Notes: generated by a model from the letters alone, not told the origin. Positions 45,681 to 55,908 are shown, numbered from the stretch's first letter. The stretch: 64,000 bases of DNA from an uncultured Pseudomonadota bacterium (GCA_903828595.1 CAIKMS010000032.1:37968-101967); one strand, 5' to 3'. Made by a program: numbers and translations.

Positions 45681-47066
45681 ATGCAAAGGGATTTTGTGGT
45701 TAATCCTGCCCACTACAGCTTGCCCACAGACACGATCGTTGCGCTAGCTAGTGCCCGTGGTCGGTCGGGTGTAGGGACCATTCGGGTCTCAGGGCCCGCG
45801 GTACCCCTGATTGCTCAGGCAATCAGCGGCCAGCTTCCGCCGCCGCGGCAGGCGACGTTGCGAACATTTAAAGATGCTCAGGGTGAGGCCATAGACCGAG
45901 GCTTGGTGCTGTATTTCCCGGCACCAGGCTCCTATACCGGCGAACCCGTGCTTGAGTTGCAAGCGCATGGTGGACCGGTGGTCCTTGAGATGTTGATTAG
46001 CGCGTGTGAAGTTCAGGGCGCAAGGCGCGCGCGTCCCGGTGAGTTCTCGTTACGCGCGTTTTTAAACGGCCGATTGGATCTGGCTCAAGCCGAAGCGGTA
46101 GCGGATTTAATTGATGCCGGTTCGGTCGCCGGTGCACGCGCGGCGCTTCGCAGTCTTTCCGGCGAGTTTTCCTTGGCGGTCAGCGCCTTCAAAAATCGGC
46201 TGATAGCGCTGCGCGTGCAGATTGAAGCGGGCATCGATTTTGCCGATGAGCATTTAGAATTGGAGGCGGACCAGCGCTTGTATCTGGCCACCGAATCGTT
46301 GGCAGCGGATTTGGAAGAATTCACTCGCAAGGCTCAGGCTGGGCGGATGCTTCACGATGGCTGGGTTGTCGTGATTGCAGGTCGGCCTAATGCCGGTAAG
46401 TCCAGTTTATTGAATCGACTTTGCGGGCATGACACAGCGATTGTCAGTGATGTGCCTGGCACGACACGAGACGTTCTTCGCGAACGAGTCATCATCGACG
46501 GAGTGCCGGTGGAGTTCATCGATACTGCCGGGCTTCGTGATAACCCGGAGCCCATCGAGGCAGAAGGAATTCGCCGTGCCCGTACCGAGCTAGGGCGCGC
46601 GGATCACGTGTTCTATTTGGTTGATGCCAGTGATGCGGCGGCGCTAAGCAACGCTTCTGCAGAGATTCAGGCGTTGAATTTGAGTGTGTCTTGCTCCGTG
46701 CTCTACACAAAGATGGATCAAGCCCCGGTTCCCTCGATACGGTTTGAAAGGCCCTATGTAACGCTGGGCATCTCGGTGCTGGGTGCCGATGGACTCTCAG
46801 CATTGAACACGCACCTAAGTGAATTGCTGCAATCTAAAGACCGGGATGAAGGCACGTTCAGTGCACGCGCGCGGCACGTGACTTCGTTACACCAAAGTGA
46901 AAGATATGTCGCTAATGCCGTACGTTTAATTCAGGAACGCGCCGGCATGGAACTTATTGCTGAAGAGTTAAGTATCGCTCAAGCCGCTTTAAATCAGGTC
47001 ACTGGTGAGTTCACTAACGATGATCTGCTGGGCGAAATATTTTCATCTTTTTGCATCGGAAAATAG
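45681..47066 (+). CDS. mnmE: tRNA uridine-5-carboxymethylaminomethyl GTPase MnmE
   Basis: Partner of MnmG in wobble-uridine modification of tRNAs; 461 residues. The N-terminal folate-binding domain starts at TIVALASARGRSGVGTIRVS. The G domain has GRPNAGKSSLLN, DVPGTTRD and DTAGLRD. The C-terminal end GEIFSSFCIGK keeps the essential Cys. ATG 45681 is preferred over GTG 45666. Unusually, about 800 bases separate it from mnmG. Confidence 0.97.
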   Translation: MQRDFVVNPAHYSLPTDTIVALASARGRSGVGTIRVSGPAVPLIAQAISGQLPPPRQATLRTFKDAQGEAIDRGLVLYFPAPGSYTGEPVLELQAHGGPVVLEMLISACEVQGARRARPGEFSLRAFLNGRLDLAQAEAVADLIDAGSVAGARAALRSLSGEFSLAVSAFKNRLIALRVQIEAGIDFADEHLELEADQRLYLATESLAADLEEFTRKAQAGRMLHDGWVVVIAGRPNAGKSSLLNRLCGHDTAIVSDVPGTTRDVLRERVIIDGVPVEFIDTAGLRDNPEPIEAEGIRRARTELGRADHVFYLVDASDAAALSNASAEIQALNLSVSCSVLYTKMDQAPVPSIRFERPYVTLGISVLGADGLSALNTHLSELLQSKDRDEGTFSARARHVTSLHQSERYVANAVRLIQERAGMELIAEELSIAQAALNQVTGEFTNDDLLGEIFSSFCIGK

Positions 47067-47130
47067 GTGGCTTTTTGGTGCCCTGTGTTGATGGCAAGCA
47101 AACGGCGTTCTTGCTAGCCACAGACCCTTG

Positions 47131-47256
47131 TTAGCGGGATTGCTTGATCGCACGCACAAACTCGGCGCTTAGACGTTTAAAGCGGCCGCCCACGCGATGA
47201 TTCACAGAGCGTTGTTTGTCCGAAAATGACCACCACAGCCTTACGGGCGTAATCAA
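47131..47256 (-). other. possible short coding remnant
   Basis: A frame ending at 47131 reads like real protein (for example NHRVGGRFKRLSAEFVRAIK) and stays open to about 47323, but it has no ATG or GTG; TTG 47256 would give 41 residues. No ribosome site or family match is apparent. It may be the tail of a decayed gene or chance. Apart from this and the small membrane protein, 47067-47867 shows only a 9-base imperfect hairpin near 47403-47428. Confidence 0.22.
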
Positions 47257-47488
47257 CTTGCCCCACAGTCTGAAAGCAGAACGGGCATTAACGGGTTGTG
47301 CTGTTGATAAAACGCCGGCCAGCCAATCTTAAGATTCGCCTGAAATGGCGCTGGTTGCCGGTTACGAGCACCGCCTGTACCGACAGTGCATGAGCCTTCT
47401 ATCCCTAAAACCCCTGCGCGTTTAAGGGATCCCGAAAATTCGGCATCGGCGGCAATCTGAACCTACGGGCGCTTGGGCACACCGGTTG

Positions 47489-47650
47489 CTAGCGGCGTAG
47501 GGTGGTCGAACTGGCCATCATCGCCAATAGTGCCAAGGTCGCAAAACCAGCAGCCAGCGCCACTGGGCGGGTCGCGTAAAGCCACAACATGGCCAGAAAA
47601 TAGCCTAACTTCACGAGGCCGCTGAGAGCAGCCATCAGTCCGCTTTGCAT
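47489..47650 (-). CDS. small hydrophobic membrane protein (53 residues)
   Basis: An unannotated short gene on the strand opposite to its neighbours. AAGGAGGA lies about six bases before the ATG, one of the best ribosome sites in the window. The 53-residue product has two hydrophobic stretches (about 5-25, LMAALSGLVKLGYFLAMLWL, and 30-46, VALAAGFATLALLAMM) separated by YATRP, with a TTLRR tail. That suggests a helical hairpin in the inner membrane. I do not recognise a family. It sits alone in the mnmE-mnmG gap. Confidence 0.6.
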   Translation of the reverse strand: MQSGLMAALSGLVKLGYFLAMLWLYATRPVALAAGFATLALLAMMASSTTLRR

Positions 47651-47867
47651 ATGGCGATCCTCCTTGGTAGCCGGGCAGCACCCAGTGAGTCAATTCTTGA
47701 TATTGATTATGTAAACCATCCGCAGTGCAAAAAACAAGACTTATGACTAATTTATTACCGAAAGCCGTTTGAGATATCGAAGACCAGAGCCGAAGCGCGT
47801 CTTGGGTTATATGTCTAAGGCCGTCTTTCTCTTGCGCCTTGCTGGCGGTAAGGTCAAGATTCGCCTC

Positions 47868-49769
47868 ATGAATTTCCGACATCCCGACACCTTTGATGTC
47901 ATCGTCGTAGGCGGTGGACATGCTGGCACCGAAGCGGCACTGGCCGCTGCGCGCGCCGGCGCGCGCACCCTACTGGTGACCCACAACGTTGACACGCTCG
48001 GCATGATGAGCTGTAACCCGGCCATCGGCGGTATCGGCAAGAGCCACCTCGTCCGTGAAATCGATGCGTTGGGCGGATTAATGGCCCAAGCGGCCGATGC
48101 CAGCGCCATTCAGTTACGAGTGCTCAATGCCAGCAAAGGACCGGCGGTGCGCGCGACACGCGCCCAGGCCGATCGTGTGTTGTATCGGCGTTTTGTGCGC
48201 CGAGCGCTCGAAGCGCAGCCAGGGCTGTCTATTTTTCAGGCCGAAGTCGCGGATTTGCTGACGCAGGGCACGCAGGTTACCGGGGTGCTGACGGGTAACG
48301 CCATCGAGTTTTTTGGCAGAAGCGTGGTGCTAACGGCAGGTACCTTCCTCGCTGGCCGCTTGCACGTGGGTTTGAATTCCAAAACCGGAGGCCGTGCCGG
48401 TGAGGCTGCCGCTTTGGATTTGGCCAGTCGTTTGCGCGAGTTGGCTCTGCCAGCCGGACGGCTTAAAACAGGAACACCGCCACGCATTGATGGCCGTAGC
48501 ATCAACTACTCCCTCCTCACACCGCAGGGTAGCGATGATCCCTTGCCGGTGATGTCCTTTTTAGGCCAGGTAAGCGATCACCCGCGCCAGATTCCCTGCC
48601 ATGTGACCGCGACCAACGAGCAAACTCACGCGATTATTCGTGCCGCCCACGAAAGATCACCGCTGTTTACCGGCGTGATTGAAGGTTTAGGTCCGCGTTA
48701 CTGCCCGTCGATTGAAGATAAGGTCGTCCGTTTTGCCGATCGAGATTCGCACCAGATCTTTTTAGAGCCGGAGGGACTAGAAACCCCGGAGGTCTATCCC
48801 AATGGAATTTCCACATCACTACCTTTTGATGTGCAAATCGCCTTGGTCCGCACGATTGCCGGTCTGGAGAACGCGCACTTAACCCGCCCTGGCTACGCCA
48901 TTGAATATGATTATTACGATCCACGCGCCCTGCGCGCGTCCTTAGAATCAAAGCACTACGTGGGTCTTTATCTGGCGGGTCAAATCAATGGCACGACAGG
49001 ATATGAAGAAGCGGCTGCCCAAGGACTGGTGGCGGGCTTAAATGCCGCTCGAGCCAGCCGGGATTTGGAGCCGTGGTGTCCTAAGCGCTCTGAAGCCTAC
49101 ATAGGCGTCATGATCGATGATCTGATTACGCGTGGCGCACCTGAGCCCTATCGCATGTTTACCAGTCGTGCCGAATACCGATTGAGTTTGCGTGAGGACA
49201 ATGCAGATTCCAGACTGACACCCGTAGGTCGTGAGCTGGGCCTGGTCAATGACGAACGCTTCGCGCTGTTTGAGGCCAAACAGGCGGCAGTAAGCACGGA
49301 GTTGAAACGCCTGAGGGGGATCTGGTTTCAGGCCAATGATCAATCTACGTCGGCACTGGCCGGCTTGATCAGCCAGCCTTTAGCCCATGAAACTCACGCG
49401 CTGGATTTGCTGCGGCGACCGGAAATTACTCACGAGCAATTGATTAACGTGCCGGCGGTTGGGCATCCGGACTGGTCGCAGTTGGATTCGCGTCTACCCG
49501 AGCAAATTGCCATACAAGTGAATGTAGAGGCCACTTACGCGGGTTATATCGCTCGCCAAACGGCAGAGATTGAGCGGCATGCCGCGGCCGAAAGCACCGT
49601 CCTGCCGAACGATTTTTCTTACTCCGACATACGGGGCTTATCGACCGAAATTGTCGAAAAACTCAATTTAGTAAAACCCAGCACGATCGGTCAGGCTGCG
49701 CGGGTTCCCGGAGTTACGCCGGCTGCCGTATCGCTGCTGTTGGTGCATCTGAAGCGGCGACGCGCCTAA
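47868..49769 (+). CDS. mnmG: tRNA uridine-5-carboxymethylaminomethyl enzyme MnmG
   Basis: FAD protein that works with MnmE on wobble uridines; 633 residues. The FAD loop is [21 protein letters not shown], and [22 protein letters not shown] and [11 protein letters not shown] are family signatures. The start is taken at ATG 47868 ([11 protein letters not shown]); the frame continues to 47769 but those residues are not typical of the family. No strong ribosome site is seen. Confidence 0.97.
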   Translation: MNFRHPDTFDVIVVGGGHAGTEAALAAARAGARTLLVTHNVDTLGMMSCNPAIGGIGKSHLVREIDALGGLMAQAADASAIQLRVLNASKGPAVRATRAQADRVLYRRFVRRALEAQPGLSIFQAEVADLLTQGTQVTGVLTGNAIEFFGRSVVLTAGTFLAGRLHVGLNSKTGGRAGEAAALDLASRLRELALPAGRLKTGTPPRIDGRSINYSLLTPQGSDDPLPVMSFLGQVSDHPRQIPCHVTATNEQTHAIIRAAHERSPLFTGVIEGLGPRYCPSIEDKVVRFADRDSHQIFLEPEGLETPEVYPNGISTSLPFDVQIALVRTIAGLENAHLTRPGYAIEYDYYDPRALRASLESKHYVGLYLAGQINGTTGYEEAAAQGLVAGLNAARASRDLEPWCPKRSEAYIGVMIDDLITRGAPEPYRMFTSRAEYRLSLREDNADSRLTPVGRELGLVNDERFALFEAKQAAVSTELKRLRGIWFQANDQSTSALAGLISQPLAHETHALDLLRRPEITHEQLINVPAVGHPDWSQLDSRLPEQIAIQVNVEATYAGYIARQTAEIERHAAAESTVLPNDFSYSDIRGLSTEIVEKLNLVKPSTIGQAARVPGVTPAAVSLLLVHLKRRRA

Positions 49770-49926
49770 GCGGTTCATAGTCAGGCTTATCGCCTGCCTG
49801 CCCTTTGGTGTTTCGCCAAAAGCCGGCCTAAAGCTATCCTTAAGATCCCGATCCGCCAAGCTGTCATAAGCGACAGGTTTTAGGGGATATACTGAATCCT
49901 AGGATTATTTTCTCGAGGTATTCGGC

Positions 49927-50874
49927 ATGGCTGTTCCTGTTCTTTTTGCCTTCCTCATCTTGGTGATCGTTACCCTATCGCGTGGCCTGCGCGTGGTGCC
50001 TCAAGGTTACGAATACACGGTCGAGCGATTTGGTAAATACCGCGGTACTTTAGAGCCCGGGCTGCACATTCTCGTGCCGTTCGTCGATACGATCGGTCGG
50101 CGAATGAACATGATGGAGCAAGTGTTAGATGTCCCTCGTCAGGAGGTCATCACTAAAGACAACGCTATCGTGGGCATCGATGCGGTGATCTTTTTTCAAG
50201 TGCTGGACGCGGCTAAGGCGGCTTATGAAGTGGATCGCCTACAGGTGGCGATTACTAATTTAACGATGACCAATATTCGCACCGTGGTCGGTGGCCTGGA
50301 TCTGGACGAGTCACTGTCTAAACGTGATGAGATCAATCACCGTTTGTTGAAAGTGGTTGACGATGCCACCAGCCCTTGGGGCGTTAAAGTAACCCGTATT
50401 GAAATCAAGGATATTCGCCCACCTGCGGATATCGTTGATGCCATGGGTCGACAGATGAAAGCTGAGCGGTTAAAGCGTGCAAGCATTTTGGAAGCTGAAG
50501 GCGCTCGTCAGGCGGCTATTTTGCGCGCTGAAGGCGAAAAGCAGGCAGCCGTGCTGGATGCCGAGGGTCGCCGCGAAGCGGCGTTTCGTGATGCTGAAGG
50601 TCGCGAGCGTGCAGCGCAGGCTGAAGCCAAGGCCACGCAATTAGTTTCTGAAGCGATCTCCGCCGGCAATGTTAATGCCTTGAACTATTTCATAGCCCAA
50701 AAATATGTTGAAGCTTTTAAGTCGATGTCCACGGCATCGAACCAAAAAGTGATTCTTTTGCCTTATGAGGCGACCGCCTTGCTGGGTACCTTGGGTGGCA
50801 TGGGCGAGTTGGCCAAAGCCGCGTTTGGTGGCTTAGCTAAAACGCCTGTGCCGCACGAGCCCTCGGAGTCGTGA
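49927..50874 (+). CDS. qmcA: SPFH/band-7 membrane protein (QmcA/paraslipin-like)
   Basis: A 315-residue stomatin-like protein: one N-terminal membrane helix ([16 protein letters not shown]), an SPFH domain (about 25-190, [20 protein letters not shown]) and an Ala/Glu-rich coiled coil (about 180-240). Such proteins form membrane rings or scaffolds for proteases. TATACT at 49888-49893 is a likely -10. It overlaps the NfeD gene by four bases; SPFH-NfeD pairing is a known two-gene module. Confidence 0.93.
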   Translation: MAVPVLFAFLILVIVTLSRGLRVVPQGYEYTVERFGKYRGTLEPGLHILVPFVDTIGRRMNMMEQVLDVPRQEVITKDNAIVGIDAVIFFQVLDAAKAAYEVDRLQVAITNLTMTNIRTVVGGLDLDESLSKRDEINHRLLKVVDDATSPWGVKVTRIEIKDIRPPADIVDAMGRQMKAERLKRASILEAEGARQAAILRAEGEKQAAVLDAEGRREAAFRDAEGRERAAQAEAKATQLVSEAISAGNVNALNYFIAQKYVEAFKSMSTASNQKVILLPYEATALLGTLGGMGELAKAAFGGLAKTPVPHEPSES

Positions 50875-51332
50875 TGTTCGAGTTTTTTAGCACCTTGTTA
50901 CCGGCACACTGGTTAATAGCTGCCTTCGTGTTGGCAATACTAGAAGCCTTATTCCCTGGCGCTGTTTTTATTTGGTTTAGTATTGCGGCGGCCTTAGTCA
51001 GCGCACTGTCTTATGTGTTTGGGCTGGGCTGGCAAACTCAGATCGTCTTATTTGGTCTGACCGCGCTGGGTTCCGTGGCTGCCTGGCGAGTCTGGCGGCG
51101 AGCCAAGCCCGCGCAATCGCCCCTACCCCAGCTCAACCGACGGGCGCAGCAGTACGAGGGCCAACTATGCGAGGTGGTCGACGCTATAGTTAATGGCAGC
51201 GGTAAGGTGCGCGTGGGTGATACGGTCTGGACGGTCCGCGGAGCGGATGCACCGGTCGGTGCGCGCGTTCGAGTGGTCGGTGCTGACGGCACGGTCTTGG
51301 AGGTCGTTTTGGCGGCCCAGTCGGCTCCCTAA
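50871..51332 (+). CDS. NfeD-like membrane protein
   Basis: A 153-residue protein with three to four membrane helices ([20 protein letters not shown]) and a C-terminal OB-fold domain (about 90-150, ending [16 protein letters not shown]). It is the short NfeD form without protease domain, the usual partner of QmcA/stomatin-like proteins. Start ATG overlaps the upstream stop (ATGA), so the products are made together. Confidence 0.92.
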   Translation: MMFEFFSTLLPAHWLIAAFVLAILEALFPGAVFIWFSIAAALVSALSYVFGLGWQTQIVLFGLTALGSVAAWRVWRRAKPAQSPLPQLNRRAQQYEGQLCEVVDAIVNGSGKVRVGDTVWTVRGADAPVGARVRVVGADGTVLEVVLAAQSAP

Positions 51333-51441
51333 ATCGCGCATTTAGTCGCCTTTACGGTCGCAGGACCCGCGTAGTCCTCCTGAGGGTTTCATACCGTGAC
51401 TACCCCCACTGGCGCCCTTTTACAGCCAAAATGGGCTTTTA

Positions 51442-51471
51442 TTGACAAATTATGGCCAACGTTTTGATTAT
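51442..51471 (+). promoter_or_regulatory. candidate promoter of cytochrome c4
   Basis: TTGACA (51442-51447) with GATTAT 18 bases downstream (four of six). The leader would be about 115 bases; the intergenic region 51333-51592 holds no gene. Confidence 0.45.
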
Positions 51472-51592
51472 GCGTTGAAATCGTGTGGCGATCTTGGCGC
51501 TTGCTGGTGGAAATACGGCGTCCGGATACGTAACATGCGGCGGCTAATTCACCGAGCGACGATAGGGTTGCTCGACAGGCGCGGAGTCCGGC

Positions 51593-52228
51593 ATGACAGC
51601 GAAGTATTCACTCTCGATGGTCGCCACCTTGGCGGCATGGGTTTTCTTGGGTTCAGTGACAGCACAGGCTGATGAAGCCGCGGCCCCCGCAGGTGATCCT
51701 GCGCGTGGCGCCAAACTCGCCTACACCTGCTTAGGCTGCCATGCGGTTGCTGATTATCGCACCGCCTATCCGGAGGTCTATCACGTGCCCAAATTGGGCG
51801 GCCAGCACAACGAGTACCTGATCTCAGCCTTGAGTGAATATCGCTCCGGCGCGCGTCCGCACTCCACCATGCGCGGTCAGGCTCATGACATGACCGATGC
51901 CATGATTCGTGATATCGCCGCCTATTTCAGTGCGGGTACGCCGCTGAAAGCCGGTCCCGTGGTCGGCACGGCACCCAAGGTTGTTGAAACTTGTCAGGCT
52001 TGCCATGGACCGGACGGCGTAGGCATTTTGCCGGAGTACCCGAACCTGGCCGGTCAGCACAACGATTACATCGTCCAAGCCTTAAAGGCCTACCGTAAGG
52101 GCGCCCGTCAGAATGCCATCATGCAGGGCATGGCGGCAGCGCTGACCGATGAGGACATCACGGCGGCAGCCAAGTATTTCTCATCGCAAAAGCCCGGACT
52201 TTGGGTGCCCTCGCTGCCCCATAACTAA
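51593..52228 (+). CDS. diheme cytochrome c4
   Basis: Periplasmic electron carrier, typically linking the bc1 complex to terminal oxidases; 211 residues. A signal peptide ends near VTAQADEAA (about residue 27). Two heme-binding CxxCH motifs, CLGCH and CQACH, lie in two repeated halves, each with a distal Met region (TMRGQAHDMTD and IMQGMAAALTD) and a YP-x-LGGQH or YPNLAGQH loop. It may be membrane-attached only loosely. It stands in the group inserted between mnmG and rsmG. Confidence 0.93.
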   Translation: MTAKYSLSMVATLAAWVFLGSVTAQADEAAAPAGDPARGAKLAYTCLGCHAVADYRTAYPEVYHVPKLGGQHNEYLISALSEYRSGARPHSTMRGQAHDMTDAMIRDIAAYFSAGTPLKAGPVVGTAPKVVETCQACHGPDGVGILPEYPNLAGQHNDYIVQALKAYRKGARQNAIMQGMAAALTDEDITAAAKYFSSQKPGLWVPSLPHN

Positions 52229-52236
52229 TCGGGCCT

Positions 52237-52265
52237 GCCAACGCCGGCGAAAGGCCGGCGTTGGC
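52237..52265 (+). terminator. strong hairpin after cytochrome c4
   Basis: GCCAACGCCGGC and GCCGGCGTTGGC form a perfect 12-base GC-rich stem with loop GAAAG, nine bases past the cytochrome stop. No T-tract follows, so it may stabilise the mRNA 3' end or act as a weak terminator before the MBL gene. Confidence 0.55.
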
Positions 52266-52288
52266 ACATCACCCATCCCCGTATCTTT

Positions 52289-53278
52289 ATGAGCGCCTTT
52301 ACCGCCCGTCCCGGTGTGGTTGGCGATCTGGATTATCCCGGCGGCATCAGTGCGTTGGACGTGCATTACGTGCGCCCCGGCCTTGCCAGCAGTCACCTCA
52401 TCGTCGAGTCAGGGCGCGCCGCCTTGGTGGATGCGGGTACGGCCTTATCCGTGCCTACGTTGCTCGCCGCACTGACGCGACGGGGCTTGGCCTACACGGA
52501 TGTGGACTATGTACTGCTAACGCACATCCATCTGGACCATGCCGGCGGCGCCGGCGCATTGGTCGCCTGCCTGCCGAACGCGCAAGTCGTGGTTCATCCG
52601 CGCGGGCGAGCGCATCTGGAAAATCCTGCCAAATTAATTGCCGCAACCAAGGCCGTTTATGGCGATGAGGCTTTTAGCGCCTTGTACGGTGAAATCCTGC
52701 CCATTCCGGCGTCGCGACTGATCAGTGCCACGGATGGTATGCGCCTTTATATGGCCAACCGTGCTTTTGATTTTTGGCATACCCCAGGACATGCCCTGCA
52801 TCACTTGGTGATTCACGATCGGTTAACCGACAGCCTATTCACGGGCGATACCTTCGGCGTTTCCTATCGCGAGTTGGATGTGGATGGCAGGCCCTTTATT
52901 TTCCCTACCACCTCACCGTCGCAATTTGATCCGCAACAACTGAAAGACTCGGTACGCCGCATTGCAGCCTTGAGCCCCCAAGCGGCCTACCTGACTCACT
53001 ATGGCCGAATCACTGGGATTGCAAAGTTAGCCGAGCAATTGCTAACACAAATTGATCAATTGGTTGGGTTTGCTCATGAACTCGCCACGAGTCCTGAGCC
53101 GCATAAAGCGTTGAACACGGCAATTTTTGATTGGTTAAATACCGCTTTAGATCGCCACGGATTTCCGGCTGATGCCGCGTTACGCCATCACCTGTTAGAT
53201 TCGGACGTTGAGCTTAATACTCAGGGCCTTTTGTCGTGGCTGGCCAGGCAACGTAATGAAGCCAAATTAAATCAATAA
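52289..53278 (+). CDS. MBL-fold metallo-hydrolase
   Basis: A 329-residue protein of the metallo-beta-lactamase superfamily. The dinuclear metal motif THIHLDHAGG lies about residues 70-80, with GHALHHLVIH and FTGDTFG as further ligand positions. A C-terminal helical extension of about 80 residues follows the core. Glyoxalase II-like and other thioester or phosphodiester hydrolases share this fold; substrate unknown. Confidence 0.88.
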   Translation: MSAFTARPGVVGDLDYPGGISALDVHYVRPGLASSHLIVESGRAALVDAGTALSVPTLLAALTRRGLAYTDVDYVLLTHIHLDHAGGAGALVACLPNAQVVVHPRGRAHLENPAKLIAATKAVYGDEAFSALYGEILPIPASRLISATDGMRLYMANRAFDFWHTPGHALHHLVIHDRLTDSLFTGDTFGVSYRELDVDGRPFIFPTTSPSQFDPQQLKDSVRRIAALSPQAAYLTHYGRITGIAKLAEQLLTQIDQLVGFAHELATSPEPHKALNTAIFDWLNTALDRHGFPADAALRHHLLDSDVELNTQGLLSWLARQRNEAKLNQ

Positions 53279-53373
53279 GACTCGCTTAGGTTTTAGCATC
53301 ACTTTTGGGATACGGTAATCGAGTACACTGTGTGTAGATTATCAGTGACACTCAAGCCAGGAGGGTGACAGCA

Positions 53374-54021
53374 GTGACAACCGTTGAACCCTTATCGATC
53401 GAGGCACAAAGCCTGATAGCTGATGCCAAACTCTTATCTATTGATTTATCAATCCAGCAGGTCACGCAGCTATTTCGCCTGCTCGATGAGTTGGCGGATT
53501 GGAATACACGGATTAACCTGACCGCTATTCGTCAGCGCTCCGAGATGATTCAAAAACATCTTTTGGATAGCCTGGCCGTTCAGCCTTTTTTACACGGCCC
53601 CGTGGTGATCGACGTGGGAACCGGGGCAGGTTTTCCGGGGCTGCCTCTGGCCATCATCAATCCGCCAATGCGTTTTATTTTAATTGACTCGATTGGCAAA
53701 AAATTAGCTTTTGTCAGGCACTGTGTTGATGTGCTGGGCCTGACGAATGTCGAGGTTGTGCATACGCGCGCGGAGACTTATGTGCCCGAGCATCGCGCCG
53801 CCAGCGTGATCACTCGGGCGTTTGGTTCCTTGCGTTTGATGACTGAGCAAGCCGGCAATCTGTGCGCACGTTCAGGTCGATTACTCGCCATGAAAGGTCG
53901 AGTACCTACCGATGAGATAGATGTTTTACCGCATGCCTGGATGGTTACGGCTGTCGAGCGACTACAGGTCCCAGGGTTAGACCAAGAACGCCACTTGGTC
54001 ATATTAGAGCGGCGCCCATAA
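53374..54021 (+). CDS. rsmG: 16S rRNA (guanine(527)-N7)-methyltransferase RsmG
   Basis: SAM-dependent methyltransferase for G527 of 16S rRNA, the residue linked to low-level streptomycin resistance when unmodified; 215 residues. The SAM loop is VIDVGTGAGFPGLPLAI, preceded by WNTRINLTAI and HLLDSLAV. The start is set at GTG 53374, nine bases after AGGAGG; GTG 53365 is too close to that site. It normally sits directly after mnmG; here four genes intervene. Confidence 0.95.
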   Translation: MTTVEPLSIEAQSLIADAKLLSIDLSIQQVTQLFRLLDELADWNTRINLTAIRQRSEMIQKHLLDSLAVQPFLHGPVVIDVGTGAGFPGLPLAIINPPMRFILIDSIGKKLAFVRHCVDVLGLTNVEVVHTRAETYVPEHRAASVITRAFGSLRLMTEQAGNLCARSGRLLAMKGRVPTDEIDVLPHAWMVTAVERLQVPGLDQERHLVILERRP

Positions 54022-54087
54022 AGCTCACCCCGTAACGATTAAGCACTCCAAGCTGAAGTTCCAATACCGTCTGATAGCGCGTGCCGC

Positions 54088-55908
54088 TCACGCGTTCGAG
54101 TTTGCTAATAAGGTTTTGAGTTCTGCAGTCATCTGCTCAAACACAGCAAGCCAGTTGCCGTGAGATGGCTGTCTGAATAGCCGATGCTTGGGATACCACG
54201 GTGAGTCGGGTCGATCCATAAACCAACGCCAGTCAGGCACTTTCTTGAGAGCGAGCCACGCATCAACCCCCAGCGCTCCGGCTAAATGGGTTAGCGACGT
54301 GTCGCTGGTGATTACCAAATCCACGCATTTCATAATCGCTGCGGAATCAATAAAAGCCTGATCTGCGCAGTCAAAGCTATCGGGTAACACTTCAATTGAA
54401 ATATCCCTGCCCAGGGCCTTAATTTGTGAAGCCGCCGCGCCTTTTTGCAGGCTGATCAGACGAACACCGGGTAGCTTTGCAATCGGCTCAAACAAGCGCA
54501 CGGGGAACGACCGGCCCCATTCCACCGAACCTGTGGGTTTGCCTTGCCAGGCAATAGCGATCTTAAATCCCTGCGCGCCAATGAAATTCTTCCAATACTC
54601 AATTCGCTCTGGCTGCGCTTCTAAGTAGTGGCTGCGGCAAGGGATCGTCTCTAAAGATGTCTTAAACGCATAGGGCAAGCTCATCAGCGGGCAATGGTAG
54701 TCAAAGTTTGGCCGCTTAGTGCCCTGATCCACGAACGCATGAACACCAGACAACGTCGAAAGTATCTCGCGCAATATCGCTGGTGCCTCCAGGATAACTC
54801 GCGCGCCTTGAGCTGCCACTAAGTCCAGGTAGCGGCAAAACTGCAACGTGTCACCGAGACCTTGTTCAGCATGCAGCAGTATCGAGCGACCCTCTAAAGA
54901 GGGTGAGCCTAGCCACAAAGGCTTGATGAAAGCGTGCGGCTTACCCCTGCTTTGAGTCTTGCTGTGCCATCCCCATTCATATTCGGCGAAGCCATCAATC
55001 AAGTTGCCGTTCAGTAAATTCGTGAAGGCTTTGGAGTAGTGCGCAAGCCCATGGTTTGGATCTATGGCCAGTGCTTTGTTGTAGGCCGTTAAAGCCTCCT
55101 GGCTGCGTCCTGCAGCGGCCAACACGTTGCCACGACTAACATGCGCGTCAGCAAAATCTACTCTATGCTCTATAGCCTTATCGGTGCAGCTTAAAGCTTC
55201 GTTATAGCGCTCAAGTTGCAGTAGTACACGGCTCTGGTTGCAAAGGGCGGTCAGGTGGTTCGGGCGCAGCTTCAAAGCTGTTTCTACGCTCACTAAGGCT
55301 TCTGGCAGGCGCCCCAATTCTTGGAGACATGGCGCTCTACCGTTGTAAGCTTCAACAAAATCAGGTTTTAGTTCGATAGCTTTGTTGAAACTTTCTACGG
55401 CATCTTCGGGACGTGCGAGTTTCTGCAGCGCGTTGCCGCGATTGCAGTAAGCAGCCGCATAAGTCGGTCGTTGCAAGAGGGCCTGATCGAAACAGTCCAG
55501 AGCCTCTTTGGCTCGGCTTAACCCAAGCAAGGTATTGCCTAAATTATTGTAGGCTTCAACAAACCGATCGTTTTGCTTGATGGCTAGCCGATAGTGGCGT
55601 TCAGCGTCGCCCAGTCTGTCTAGTTCTGAATAGACGTTAGCTAGATGGAAGTGAACCAGTGCATCAGCCTGCTTACCGCGGGCAATTCTGCTCAATAACC
55701 GTACAGCCTCGTCATGTTGGTCAGTCTGCGCGGCAAGGATCCCCAGAAGCCGCAGCGCAGCAGGGTGTTCTGGATGCAGCGCCAATACGTCTTTGTAGAG
55801 TTCCGCCGCAGCCGCCAGGTTGCCCGCCTGATGAAGCTTAAAGGCTTGCTCAAGCTTCTGTGCTAACGCCTGGTCATGGGTCTTGGCAGGGTGAGGAGGA
55901 TGGCTCAT
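54088..55908 (-). CDS. TPR protein with C-terminal glycosyltransferase-9-like domain
   Basis: A 606-residue cytoplasmic protein. Residues about 12-290 form about eight tetratricopeptide repeats (for example AYNNLGNTLLGLSRAKEALD). Residues about 310-600 resemble the ADP-heptose:LPS heptosyltransferase fold, with LHAEQGLGDTLQFCRYL, ITSDTSLTHLAGALG and DSPWYPKHRLFRQ. Such fusions are linked to protein or surface glycosylation in other bacteria. It is the only leftward gene in this arm, set between rsmG and parA. The 284 bases upstream hold no other gene. Confidence 0.88.
   Translation of the reverse strand: MSHPPHPAKTHDQALAQKLEQAFKLHQAGNLAAAAELYKDVLALHPEHPAALRLLGILAAQTDQHDEAVRLLSRIARGKQADALVHFHLANVYSELDRLGDAERHYRLAIKQNDRFVEAYNNLGNTLLGLSRAKEALDCFDQALLQRPTYAAAYCNRGNALQKLARPEDAVESFNKAIELKPDFVEAYNGRAPCLQELGRLPEALVSVETALKLRPNHLTALCNQSRVLLQLERYNEALSCTDKAIEHRVDFADAHVSRGNVLAAAGRSQEALTAYNKALAIDPNHGLAHYSKAFTNLLNGNLIDGFAEYEWGWHSKTQSRGKPHAFIKPLWLGSPSLEGRSILLHAEQGLGDTLQFCRYLDLVAAQGARVILEAPAILREILSTLSGVHAFVDQGTKRPNFDYHCPLMSLPYAFKTSLETIPCRSHYLEAQPERIEYWKNFIGAQGFKIAIAWQGKPTGSVEWGRSFPVRLFEPIAKLPGVRLISLQKGAAASQIKALGRDISIEVLPDSFDCADQAFIDSAAIMKCVDLVITSDTSLTHLAGALGVDAWLALKKVPDWRWFMDRPDSPWYPKHRLFRQPSHGNWLAVFEQMTAELKTLLANSNA

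Noticed and set aside
47463..47921. 152-residue minus-strand frame between mnmE and mnmG
   Set aside because: It overlaps the start of mnmG and has no ribosome site; the real signal here is the 53-residue gene in another frame.
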